Shown here piece by piece: positions 1 through 7,882 of a stretch of DNA of 64,000 bases. The position numbers were made by a program, and so were the translations under genes. Origin of the DNA: Sphingobium sp052327305. Lineage in GTDB: Bacteria > Pseudomonadota > Alphaproteobacteria > Sphingomonadales > Sphingomonadaceae. The stretch's first letter is position 1. Each line of letters opens with the position of its first letter. The notes below the pieces were generated by a model. The model saw only the letters and a program-made list of their open reading frames with translations. It searched no databases and was not told the DNA's origin. The DNA is taken from positions 1,922,001-1,986,000 of the forward strand of contig NZ_CP182486.1 in assembly GCF_052327305.1 (NCBI RefSeq), written 5' to 3'.

Positions 1-1
1 T

Positions 2-679
2 TCGCATTGGGGTGGGTCGAGCTACATCAGCCTGCCTCTCATCATGCCTAGCGGCACGTCGGCAACTGTCCGTGTTTCTGACAGTGGAGCGGGCTTTCGT
101 GTCGATGATGGGGGCTTCGCATATCGGGAATTGGAAGCAATAGGCGCTGAGAGATCGTTCCCGAAGGCAGCGACAAAGTATGCCGCTTTTGAAGAGCTTC
201 AAACCGATCGTCGTTCGATTTTCACTTACGCGACAGAGTCGGAGCTAGTGCGGGCAATTTGTGATGTTGGCACCGCCTCCCATGCTGTGGTCGATGATGT
301 CTATCGGCGACTGGGGGACGAAGGAGCTGCGGAGATTGAGGACTATTTGCGCGAGCGACTGGAGGCAATCTTCGTGGGCGCGCGAGTCGAGCCCGAAGAG
401 GAGATAAAGGGAGCCAGCTCTCATACATGGAGAATGAGCGCGGCGGTTCACCTATCGAGCGGACTGATTGTGTTTCAGGCTGTGCCGAACCACGCATATT
501 CAGTCTATCGAGCTAGCACAGCTTTTAGAGACCTTAGCGAGCTTCCGACGCCTCCCAAATGCATTGCCGTAGTGAAGGATATGCGTGCACTAGGCGACAA
601 TCTAAACGTGTTGGCGCAAGCGGGCCGCGTTATTCAGGGTGATCAGCCAGACGAAACTTACAGGGTCGCGGCAGCGTGA
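2..679 (+). CDS. Hypothetical protein, 5' end outside the window
   Basis: The reading frame is open from base 2 through a TGA at 677-679, so the ATG at 44 is probably not the true start; the residues before it (GSSYISLPLI) run smoothly into the rest. At least 225 residues are present. The N-terminal part alternates hydrophobic strands with a DSGAGFRVDDGG stretch, a layout reminiscent of DUF1828-type proteins carried by mobile elements, but I cannot assign a family with confidence. The middle is charged and probably helical. Base composition is visibly less GC-rich and codon use less biased than in every following gene, which suggests horizontal acquisition. The next gene is 600 bp away, so there is no operon partner in view. 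Confidence 0.6.
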   Translation, partial: SHWGGSSYISLPLIMPSGTSATVRVSDSGAGFRVDDGGFAYRELEAIGAERSFPKAATKYAAFEELQTDRRSIFTYATESELVRAICDVGTASHAVVDDVYRRLGDEGAAEIEDYLRERLEAIFVGARVEPEEEIKGASSHTWRMSAAVHLSSGLIVFQAVPNHAYSVYRASTAFRDLSELPTPPKCIAVVKDMRALGDNLNVLAQAGRVIQGDQPDETYRVAAA

Positions 680-1114
680 CGCCTTTCCTTTTCGCCGGCG
701 CTTGCCTTTGGCTGATTGTCTGACTTTGTTGCTCAGGCGGAGCGGACGACATAGAACCAGCCGATCGCGATCAGTGCGAGCAATGGTGGGGCGCGTTACA
801 GCGCTCCAAAATATCGAACACCCTTACCCGCTCGTGATGGTTCGCGGAAGGTGAACACCGAAGAGATGGCGCTGCAGTGCTTGGCGCTAATCTGCGCATG
901 GATTGACCGAACCGACGCCCTAAACAGCCGTCAGAAGCCTTCCACGATGCTGGCATGGAAACTCCCGCCGGAACGATAGTCGTAGTGTGCTTAATCTTGT
1001 CAATCCCCTTTCCTACACCGCCCTTCCTCATCCACACTCGCGCATCCGCTCCGTCTGTCTGAGGCCGTACGATGCCCGCTTGTCGCCCCTCCGCGCCCTC
1101 TCTCCGCAGCGTCG

Positions 1115-1159
1115 ATTTTTTTGCTCTAAGGACTAGAACCTTTAGAACCTTTCGCGGCC
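1115..1159 (+). repeat. Dispersed intergenic repeat, copy 1
   Basis: A run of seven T, then GCTC, AAG, six variable bases and a 20-base block AACCTTTAGAACCTTTCGCG. The block contains a 9-bp tandem unit AGAACCTTT, complete twice in this copy. The same arrangement with the identical 20-base block recurs at 58449-58493, also intergenic and in the same orientation. No coding potential is seen. It may be a small dispersed repeat family. Confidence 0.65.
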
Positions 1160-1250
1160 AGCCGGTGCCCTCCGCCGCCCGCACCGCCGCCTCGCCGTCC
1201 CCGCGTTTCGCCCGCAAAACCGCTCGGTCGCGATATGGGCCATATTGCGA

Positions 1251-1286
1251 TTGGGCTTCGCGCCCGGCGCCCCTATATTCACGCCC
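1251..1286 (+). promoter_or_regulatory. Probable tldD promoter giving a leaderless mRNA
   Basis: TTGGGC at 1251-1256 and TATATT at 1274-1279 are separated by exactly 17 bp and resemble -35 and -10 boxes. The expected transcription start, about seven bases after the -10, coincides with the ATG at 1287. No Shine-Dalgarno sequence precedes that ATG, which fits a leaderless transcript. A 13-bp palindrome (ATATGG-G-CCATAT, 1233-1245) lies just upstream of the -35. Confidence 0.55.
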
Positions 1287-2756
1287 ATGACCGACACGCT
1301 CCACGCATCCGACTCGTCTGCCCCGCAGATCACAGACGTCCGCTCCTTCCTTTATCGGGATGGCGCGCTCGATCCCGATGGCGCGAAGCGCCTCACCGCG
1401 CAGGCGCTCGGCGCGTGCGAGGATGGCGAGCTCTATCTTCAGTATCGCGCCACGGAGAGTTTTGGCTTCGATGACGGCCGGCTCAAGACCGCCGATTATT
1501 CCACCGATGCCGGCTTCGGCCTGCGCGGCGTCTCGGGCGAGATGACCGGCTTCTCTCACGCGAACGACATTTCGGAGGCCGCGATCCGCAAGGCGGCGCA
1601 GACCCTGCAGCTTCTCGACCCCGCGAAGCACGCCCCCGCCGCCGCGCCCGCGCGCACCAATCGTCACCTCTATACGGAGGCGAACCCGCTCGATCTGGTG
1701 CCCTTTGCGAAGAAGGTGGAGCTGTGCGCGGCGATTGACGCTGCCGCCCGCGCGCGCGATCCGCGCGTGGTGCAGGTCTCCGCGAGCCTCGCGGGGAGCT
1801 GGTCGGTGGTCGAGATCGTCCGGGCGGACGGCTTCGTGGCGACGGACGTGCGGCCGCTGGTGCGCTTGAACGTCTCCGTCATCATGGAGGAGAATGGCCG
1901 CCGCGAGACCGGCGTGTTCGGCATTGGCGGGCGCTATCTCTATGACTCGCTCTTTGAGGAAGCGACCTGGCGCCGCGCCATTGATGAGGCGATTGCCCAG
2001 GCGGAGGTCAATCTGCGCTCTGTCGCTGCGCCTGCTGGCGAGATGACTGTGCTGCTTGGCCCCGGCTGGCCCGGCGTGCTGCTGCACGAGGCGATCGGTC
2101 ACGGGCTGGAGGGCGACTTCAATCGCAAGGGCACCTCCGCTTTCTCCGGCCGCATTGGCGAGCGCGTCGCGGCGCCCGGCGTCACGGTGGTGGATGACGG
2201 CTCGATCATGAACAGGCGCGGCTCGCTCAGCATCGATGATGAGGGCACGCCGACGCAGGAGACGGTGCTGATCGAGGACGGCATACTGCGCGGCTACATG
2301 CAGGACCGGCTGAACGCCCGGCTCATGGGCGTCTCCGCCACGGGCAATGGCCGGCGCGAGAGCTATGCGCACGCGCCCATGCCGCGCATGACCAACACCT
2401 TTGCGAAGGCTGGCAATGACGATCCGGCCGAGCTGCTGAGCCGCGTGAAGAACGGCATCTTCGCCAAGAGCTTCGGCGGCGGTCAGGTGGATATCGTCTC
2501 GGGCAAGTTCGTCTTCACGTGTACGGAGGCCTATCGCGTGCAGGACGGCAAGCTGGGCGATCCCATCAAGGGCGCCACGATCATCGGCGACGGGCCGACC
2601 GCGCTCACCCGCGTCATCGGCATCGGCAATGATCTCGCGCTGGATGAGGGCATTGGCGTGTGCGGCAAGGGCGGGCAGAGCGTGCCCGCCGGCGTCGGTC
2701 AGCCCACCCTGCTGCTGGACGGTCTCACCGTCGGCGGCACGGCGGCGGCGGCCTGA
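1287..2756 (+). CDS. tldD: TldD family zinc metalloprotease
   Basis: 489 residues, normal for TldD. TldD with its partner PmbA/TldE degrades unfolded peptides and matures some modified peptides in the cytoplasm. The metal site HEAIGH (H267, E268, H272) is intact, followed by GHGLEGDFNRKGTSAFSG, and the C-terminal half has the family's GGGQVDIVSGKFVF region. The start at 1287 is preferred over an upstream ATG at 1245 because family similarity begins after it and a promoter is positioned for it. No pmbA is in the window, so the partner must be encoded elsewhere. Confidence 0.95.
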   Translation: MTDTLHASDSSAPQITDVRSFLYRDGALDPDGAKRLTAQALGACEDGELYLQYRATESFGFDDGRLKTADYSTDAGFGLRGVSGEMTGFSHANDISEAAIRKAAQTLQLLDPAKHAPAAAPARTNRHLYTEANPLDLVPFAKKVELCAAIDAAARARDPRVVQVSASLAGSWSVVEIVRADGFVATDVRPLVRLNVSVIMEENGRRETGVFGIGGRYLYDSLFEEATWRRAIDEAIAQAEVNLRSVAAPAGEMTVLLGPGWPGVLLHEAIGHGLEGDFNRKGTSAFSGRIGERVAAPGVTVVDDGSIMNRRGSLSIDDEGTPTQETVLIEDGILRGYMQDRLNARLMGVSATGNGRRESYAHAPMPRMTNTFAKAGNDDPAELLSRVKNGIFAKSFGGGQVDIVSGKFVFTCTEAYRVQDGKLGDPIKGATIIGDGPTALTRVIGIGNDLALDEGIGVCGKGGQSVPAGVGQPTLLLDGLTVGGTAAAA

Positions 2757-2760
2757 GCCG

Positions 2761-3351
2761 ATGGCATCGCAGCCGCCCTCCGGCCAAACGCCCCCCAGCG
2801 AAACCCCCGCTGGCGACTGGGCCGACGCGATCCTCGATTACTGGCTGAAGGAGCTGGGGAGCGAGGGCTGGTGGGTGAAGTCTGCCGCGACCGATGCCAC
2901 GATCACGCGGCGCTTCGGCGCGCTCTGGGAGGAGAAGCAGGCCGACGCGCCCGCGAGTTTCCTTGGCCGCGCTGATACTGCGCTCGCCGCCATCCTCCTG
3001 TTCGATCAGTTCCCGCGCAATATGTTCCGGGGCGATGCGAAGGCCTTCTCCACGGATGCGCTCGCGCGGGAGATTGCGCGCGGTGCCATTGCGCGCGGCT
3101 ATGATGTGCAGACCGGCGGGCCGGTTCGCGCCTTCTTCTATATCCCCTTCATGCACAGCGAGGATCTCGCCGATCAGGAGCATTGCCTCAAGCTCATCGA
3201 CCAGCCGGGGCTGGAGGAGAATTTAGAGTTCGCGCGCAAGCATCACGCTGTTGTCGCGCGCTTCGGCCGCTTCCCCCATCGCAATGCCGTGCTCGGGCGG
3301 GAGAACCGCCCCGGCGAGGAGGAAGCGATCGCGGAAGGCGCGGGCTGGTAG
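2761..3351 (+). CDS. DUF924 family protein
   Basis: 196 residues. The conserved DUF924 signature is present: FDQFPRNMFRG near residue 85, then YIPFMHSEDLADQE and FGRFPHRNAVLGR. DUF924 proteins are helical and related to the TPR fold; their function is not established. The start at 2761 lies 4 bp after the tldD stop, so the two genes are probably co-transcribed. An upstream in-frame ATG inside tldD would only add low-complexity sequence and was not used. Confidence 0.9.
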   Translation: MASQPPSGQTPPSETPAGDWADAILDYWLKELGSEGWWVKSAATDATITRRFGALWEEKQADAPASFLGRADTALAAILLFDQFPRNMFRGDAKAFSTDALAREIARGAIARGYDVQTGGPVRAFFYIPFMHSEDLADQEHCLKLIDQPGLEENLEFARKHHAVVARFGRFPHRNAVLGRENRPGEEEAIAEGAGW

Positions 3352-3366
3352 CGGTTTAGGCGCTAC

Positions 3367-4650
3367 TCACGCTGCTTCCAGCGCCTGCGCGATGTCCGCG
3401 ATCAGGTCGTCGGGATGCTCGACGCCGATCGAGAGCCGGATGGTCGATGCCAGCACGCCGATCCGCTCACGCACATCCAGCGGCACCCCGCTGTGGGTCA
3501 TCGCCGCCGGGTGGCTAGCCAGCGACTCGGTGCCGCCCAGGCTCACCGCGAGCTTGAGGATCTGGAGCGCGTTGAGGAAGCGGAACGCCGCTGCCTCGCC
3601 GCCCGCAATGTCGAAGGAGAAGGTCGATCCCGCGCCTGAGCACTGCCGCGCGAAGAGCTGGCCCACCCGCGATGCAGGGTCCGCGAAGGAGAGATAGTGC
3701 AGCTTCTCGACCTTGGGGTGGTCGCGCAGATACTCCGCGACGATGCGGGCATTCTCGTTGGCGCGGTTCATCCGCAGCGAGAGCGTTTCCAGGCTGCGCC
3801 CCAGCATCCAGCAGCTGTGGGGATCGAGCTGTGTCCCGATCGCGCTGCGGAGTGCGCGGACGGGTTTGAGCACTGCCTTCGATGCCAGCGCCGCACCCGC
3901 GATCAGGTCCGAATGTCCGCCCACATACTTGGTGAGCGAATAGAGCGAGATGTCTGCGCCGTGCTGGATCGGCCGCTGGAAGACCGGGCCGAGCAGCGTG
4001 TTGTCGCACATCACGACCGGGCGGTGTCCCTGCCGCGCGGCGATCTCGTCCGCCACGCGCTTCATCAGGGCGAGGTCGACGATCCCGTTGGTCGGGTTGG
4101 CGGGGCTTTCGACCAGGATTGCGCAAACGCGCCCCTTCGCCATCGCGGTCTCCGCCGCCGCGCGCACCTCGGCTTCGTCGATGCCATCTGCAAAGCCTAC
4201 TGCCGCAACCTGTAGGTCGGCAAAGGTCTTCGCCAGCAGCGTCTCGGTGCCGCCGTACAGCGGCTGCGAATGAAGGATCACGTCGCCCGGCCGCGCATAA
4301 GCAAGCAGCGCCGTCGCGATGGCGGACATGCCCGAGGAGAAGAGCGCGCAGGCCTCCGTCCCTTCATAGACGGCGAGCCGGTCCTCTACGATCTCGCTGT
4401 TGGGATGGTTGAAGCGGGAATAGACGAGCCCGGCGGCGCTGCCGGCGGGAGGTTCCTTGCGGCCCGACGTGTAGTCGAAGAAGTCGCGCCCTTCCTCGGC
4501 GCTCTTGAAGACGAAGGTGGAGGTGAGAAACACCGGCGGCTTGACCGCGCCTTCGGAAAGCTCGGGGTCGAAGCCGTAGTTCAGCATCAGCGTTTCGGGG
4601 TGGAGGCTATGGTTTCCGATCCGGGTTTTGTTCGGGCGCGGCGCAGTCAT
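3367..4650 (-). CDS. Cystathionine gamma-synthase family PLP enzyme
   Basis: 427 residues of the Cys/Met metabolism PLP-dependent family (fold type I). The substrate-binding segment YSRFNHPN, the PLP phosphate segment FSSGMSAIATALL, the aspartate-containing VVMCDNT and the Schiff-base lysine in SLYSLTKYVGGHSDL are all visible. Members act as cystathionine gamma-synthases or lyases, O-acylhomoserine sulfhydrylases or methionine gamma-lyases; the exact substrate cannot be read from the sequence. The ATG at 4650 follows a clear GGAG. A longer open frame reaches into mutM but that extension has no family similarity. It lies 32 bp downstream of mutM on the same strand. Confidence 0.9.
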   Translation of the reverse strand: MTAPRPNKTRIGNHSLHPETLMLNYGFDPELSEGAVKPPVFLTSTFVFKSAEEGRDFFDYTSGRKEPPAGSAAGLVYSRFNHPNSEIVEDRLAVYEGTEACALFSSGMSAIATALLAYARPGDVILHSQPLYGGTETLLAKTFADLQVAAVGFADGIDEAEVRAAAETAMAKGRVCAILVESPANPTNGIVDLALMKRVADEIAARQGHRPVVMCDNTLLGPVFQRPIQHGADISLYSLTKYVGGHSDLIAGAALASKAVLKPVRALRSAIGTQLDPHSCWMLGRSLETLSLRMNRANENARIVAEYLRDHPKVEKLHYLSFADPASRVGQLFARQCSGAGSTFSFDIAGGEAAAFRFLNALQILKLAVSLGGTESLASHPAAMTHSGVPLDVRERIGVLASTIRLSIGVEHPDDLIADIAQALEAA

Positions 4651-4682
4651 GTGTTGTTCTCCTTCGCCCACATTTTTTTGGG

Positions 4683-5492
4683 CTAAGTCTGGCAGGATGG
4701 ACAATAGAAGGTTGAGCGGCCGGAATCGACCCGTCGGCTGACCGTTCCGCCGCACGGGCAGGTCTCCCCTTCGCGCCCATAGACGCGCCAGTCCTTGGCG
4801 AAGTAGCCCAGCTCCCCGTTCGGCCGGGCATAGTCGCGCAGCGTCGATCCGCCAGCGGCGATGGCGGCAGTAAGCACATCGCGAACGGCGTCCACGAGAT
4901 GCGCAAGCTTCGCCTTCGATATGCCGCCCGCTGCGCAGGTCGGAGCAATGCCCGCCATGTTGAGCGCTTCGCACACATAGATGTTGCCCAGGCCGGCGAC
5001 GATCCGCTGGTCTAGCAGCATCGCCTTGATCGGCGCGGCGCGTCCGGAGAGTGAGGCGGCGAGGCGCGCCGCCGTGAAGTCCGGTCCCAGCGGCTCCGGG
5101 CCCATTGCCGCAAAAGCGGGGTAGGCAGAGAGTGCCGAACTGGAGACAAGATCGACGAAGCCGAAGCGGCGGGGATCGTTGAGAGCAAGATCGTGCTGGC
5201 CGGTATGAAGCAGCAGATGATCGTGCTTGCCGATCTCTGCCGGGTCGATCCGCCAGCGCCCTGACATGCCGAGATGGAAGATCATCGTGTCGCCCCGGTC
5301 GGTATCGATCAGGCCATATTTCGCGCGTCGTCCCAGCGCGACGACCTGCGCGCCAGTGAGGCGCTGGCGCAGGTCGACGGGGAATGGGAAGCGGAGGTCG
5401 GCCCGGCGGGGCTCGACGGCGACAAGTCTTGCGCCGTCGAGAACGGAGCGGAGACCGGCGACGGTGGTTTCAACTTCTGGAAGTTCAGGCAT
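4683..5492 (-). CDS. mutM: Formamidopyrimidine-DNA glycosylase
   Basis: 269 residues, full length. MutM (Fpg) excises 8-oxoguanine and other oxidised purines and cleaves the abasic site by beta/delta elimination. The catalytic N-terminus PELPEVETT (Pro2 nucleophile, Glu3) is intact, as are the helix-two-turn-helix region and the C-terminal zinc finger with CPCGG and CPSC cysteine pairs. It is followed closely by the PLP-enzyme gene and divides head-to-head from the DUF1993 gene. Confidence 0.97.
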   Translation of the reverse strand: MPELPEVETTVAGLRSVLDGARLVAVEPRRADLRFPFPVDLRQRLTGAQVVALGRRAKYGLIDTDRGDTMIFHLGMSGRWRIDPAEIGKHDHLLLHTGQHDLALNDPRRFGFVDLVSSSALSAYPAFAAMGPEPLGPDFTAARLAASLSGRAAPIKAMLLDQRIVAGLGNIYVCEALNMAGIAPTCAAGGISKAKLAHLVDAVRDVLTAAIAAGGSTLRDYARPNGELGYFAKDWRVYGREGETCPCGGTVSRRVDSGRSTFYCPSCQT

Positions 5493-5605
5493 ATGAGCAA
5501 TGTAATAGGACGTTCGGCTCCGGCCAATGCGAAGAGAAACGTAGCATATTGCAACTTATCCCCTTTGCGGTAAGGCTCTGCGCACCCTCACCAAAGAGTT
5601 TTCCC

Positions 5606-6124
5606 GTGCAGATCAGCATGTATGACGCGTCCGTACCGATTTTCGTGAAGATGCTCACCAACATGCGGAGCTGGCTCGACAAGGCGGCGGCCGAAAAGGA
5701 CGAGGCGACGATCCTCGAAGCCAGGCTCGCTCCGGACATGCGAGCCTTCCCCGCGCAATATCAGATGGCGTCCGACTCCGCGAAAAACGGCATTGCGCGT
5801 CTCGCGGGGATTGCCCCGCCCGCTATGCCCGATACGGAGTCGAGTTTTGCAGACCTACGCGAGCGCTGCGACAAGACCATCGCCTTCATCCAGAGTGTCG
5901 ACCGCGCGCTTATCGACGAGAGCGCAGACCGGCGGGTCGAGATCCGCTTTCCGCAGGGCCACGGCTATGGCTTTGCGGGCCTCGATTATCTCACCAGCTT
6001 TGCGCTGCCCAACTTCTTTTTCCACGCGACCACTGCCTACGCGATTCTGCGGGCGCAGGGCGTGAGCATGGGCAAGCCCGACTTCCTCCAGCATATGGGC
6101 CCGCCTAATCTCGGCCCTGCCTGA
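5606..6124 (+). CDS. DUF1993 family protein
   Basis: 172 residues. It has the DUF1993 N-terminal pattern SMYDASVPIFVKML, the central HIDxAxxRAL-like helices and a HATTAYAILRAQGV segment near the end. The family resembles the DinB/YfiT four-helix bundle and has no confirmed biochemical role. I use the GTG at 5606 because homologues usually begin a few residues before SMY; the ATG at 5618 is the alternative. It stands between mutM and the ubiE cluster, a place where related genomes may have the two adjacent. Confidence 0.85.
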   Translation: MQISMYDASVPIFVKMLTNMRSWLDKAAAEKDEATILEARLAPDMRAFPAQYQMASDSAKNGIARLAGIAPPAMPDTESSFADLRERCDKTIAFIQSVDRALIDESADRRVEIRFPQGHGYGFAGLDYLTSFALPNFFFHATTAYAILRAQGVSMGKPDFLQHMGPPNLGPA

Positions 6125-6190
6125 TCGGTTTGCCGCTGACGCGCGATCGGCGCGTGCCAGACGGTGCGCGGCTCGCTAAGTGCTGACGCT

Positions 6191-7144
6191 ATGAAGACCG
6201 ACCGCGGCGACATGCGCGCCTACGCCATGCTCATGATCGTGATGCTGCTCTGGGCAGGCAATACGATCGTGGGCCGGGCGGTGCGCGAGGATGTGCAACC
6301 CTTCACGCTTGCGCTGGTTCGCTGGGCCGGCGCTCTGTGCCTTCTGCTTCCCTTCGCACTGCCGACCTTGATTCGCGAGGGGCGCGCCATTGCGCAGGGC
6401 TGGTTCCCGATCCTTCTGCTGGGGCTCCTGGGCATCGGCGCGTTCAATGCGCTTCTCTATTCCGGCCTGCGGGAAACCACGGCGACCAACGCCATGCTGC
6501 TTCAGGCCGGTATTCCCGCGCTGGTGCTTCTTCTGGATGGCGTGTTGTTTCATGTCCGCCCCCGCCGCTGGCAGGTCATTGGTGTCTTCTTCTCGACGCT
6601 GGGCGTATCCGTGATCGTCTTTCAGGGCGATGTGGGAAAGGCGATGGGGCTGCATTTCGGCCATGGTGACCTCTTCATTCTCGCCGCCGTGGTTGCATGG
6701 GGTTTCTACACGGTGCTGCTGCGACTGCGTCCCGCCATTTCGCCCGTGAGTTTCATCGCCACCACCTTTGCGATCGGCGTGTGCGCCATGGCGCCGCTTG
6801 CCTTCATGGAGTTGAGCAGCGGCGGGATGTCCGTGCTCGGCCCGCGTCTCATCGGCGGCTTCGTCTATGTTGCGATTTTCCCGTCGCTCATTGCCTATTC
6901 CATCTTCAACGCAGCCGTCGCGCGGATTGGTCCGGGCAGTGCCGGGCAGGCGATCACTTTGATGCCGCTCTTTGGGGCTTTGCTCTCGGCCCTGCTGCTG
7001 GGAGAGACGCTGCACGGCTATCATGCCGTGGGCATGGCGCTGATCCTTATGGGCATTGTCGTCACGGCGCTGCACGGGCGCGGTGGCGCGGCGCAAGACT
7101 CCGCTGGCACCGACCCGGTGGCGCCGCTAGAGCGGGCGTCATGA
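6191..7144 (+). CDS. DMT superfamily (EamA) transporter
   Basis: 317 residues, about ten hydrophobic helices arranged as two EamA repeats (roughly residues 10-145 and 160-300). The sequence WAGNTIVGRAV near the N-terminus and GERLH-like GETLHGYHAVG near the end are typical of the family. EamA proteins export metabolites such as amino acids; the substrate is unknown. The ATG at 6191 is chosen over one at 6164 because the family begins there. Its TGA overlaps the ubiE start as ATGA, so translation is probably coupled. Confidence 0.9.
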   Translation: MKTDRGDMRAYAMLMIVMLLWAGNTIVGRAVREDVQPFTLALVRWAGALCLLLPFALPTLIREGRAIAQGWFPILLLGLLGIGAFNALLYSGLRETTATNAMLLQAGIPALVLLLDGVLFHVRPRRWQVIGVFFSTLGVSVIVFQGDVGKAMGLHFGHGDLFILAAVVAWGFYTVLLRLRPAISPVSFIATTFAIGVCAMAPLAFMELSSGGMSVLGPRLIGGFVYVAIFPSLIAYSIFNAAVARIGPGSAGQAITLMPLFGALLSALLLGETLHGYHAVGMALILMGIVVTALHGRGGAAQDSAGTDPVAPLERAS

Positions 7145-7872
7145 ACGACACAGCATCCTTCGGTTATCGCGATGTTCCTGCGCAGGAGAAAGCGGGCCTC
7201 GTGCGTGGCGTCTTCTCCGGCGTCGCCCCCAAATACGACCTGATGAACGACGCCATGTCCGGCGGCATGCATCGCGTATGGAAAGACCAGTTCGTGCGGC
7301 GGCTCAAGCCTCGCGCGGGCGAAGCCATCCTCGACATGGCCGGGGGCACGGGCGACATCGCCTTCCGGATTCTGAAGTCCGGCGCTCAGGTGACGGTCGC
7401 GGACATCAATCCGGAGATGCTCGCCGTGGGCGTGGCGCGGGCGCGGAAGAAAGGCATCGATGGGCTGGTCTGGGCGGAAGAAAATGCCGAGACGCTCAGC
7501 TTCGCCGACAAGAGCTTCGACGGCTACACAATCGCATTTGGTATCCGCAATGTGACGGACATTCCGGCGGCTCTCAGGGAAGCCCATCGTGTGCTCAGAT
7601 ATGGTGGCCGGTTCTTCTGTCTCGAGTTCTCGACCACGGTCTGGCCGGGCTTCTCGGATGTATACGATGCCTATTCGCACAAGCTCGTTCCGCAACTGGG
7701 CAAGCTGTTCGCCGGCGACGCCGAGAGCTACCGCTATCTCATCGAATCAATCCGCCGCTTCCCGGACATGCCGACTTTTGCCCGCATGATCGCGGATGCC
7801 GGCTTCGCCCAGGTAAAGGCCGAGCCGATCCTTGGTGGGCTCGTCGCGATCCATAGCGGCTGGAAGGTCTGA
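7141..7872 (+). CDS. ubiE: Ubiquinone/menaquinone C-methyltransferase
   Basis: 243 residues. UbiE performs the SAM-dependent C-methylation step in ubiquinone synthesis. The class I methyltransferase motif DMAGGTGDIAF, the family signature KYDLMNDAMSGGMHRVWK near residue 31 and the GIRNVTD motif are present. It overlaps the upstream DMT gene by 4 bp and is followed 10 bp later by ubiB, forming a ubiquinone unit. Confidence 0.97.
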   Translation: MNDTASFGYRDVPAQEKAGLVRGVFSGVAPKYDLMNDAMSGGMHRVWKDQFVRRLKPRAGEAILDMAGGTGDIAFRILKSGAQVTVADINPEMLAVGVARARKKGIDGLVWAEENAETLSFADKSFDGYTIAFGIRNVTDIPAALREAHRVLRYGGRFFCLEFSTTVWPGFSDVYDAYSHKLVPQLGKLFAGDAESYRYLIESIRRFPDMPTFARMIADAGFAQVKAEPILGGLVAIHSGWKV

Positions 7873-7882
7873 CCGCCCGCGC

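Larger units (their letters stand above)
680..1286. other. Gene-poor intergenic scar
   Basis: No complete gene is supported here. The minus strand from about 795 down to a stop at 733-735 encodes a 20-residue hydrophobic tail (LLALIAIGWFYVVRSA) closed upstream by an in-frame stop; it looks like the last transmembrane helix of a lost membrane protein. On the plus strand 851-979 encodes a 42-residue piece ending in LNSRQKPSTMLAWKLPPER, loosely like the end of an IS30-type transposase. The right part holds a dispersed repeat copy (1115-1159) and the tldD promoter. The region reads as a decayed junction between an accessory segment on the left and core chromosome on the right. Confidence 0.5.

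Noticed and set aside
851..979. IS30-like transposase tail (LNSRQKPSTMLAWKLPPER)
   Set aside because: The resemblance to LN-RPRK-TL-WKTPAE is short and needs an insertion; there are no terminal inverted repeats or further transposase sequence. Kept only as a note in the intergenic entry.
771..2372. Minus-strand open frame of 533 codons opposite tldD
   Set aside because: It covers the tldD catalytic region in reverse and has no coherent domain; tldD is certain.
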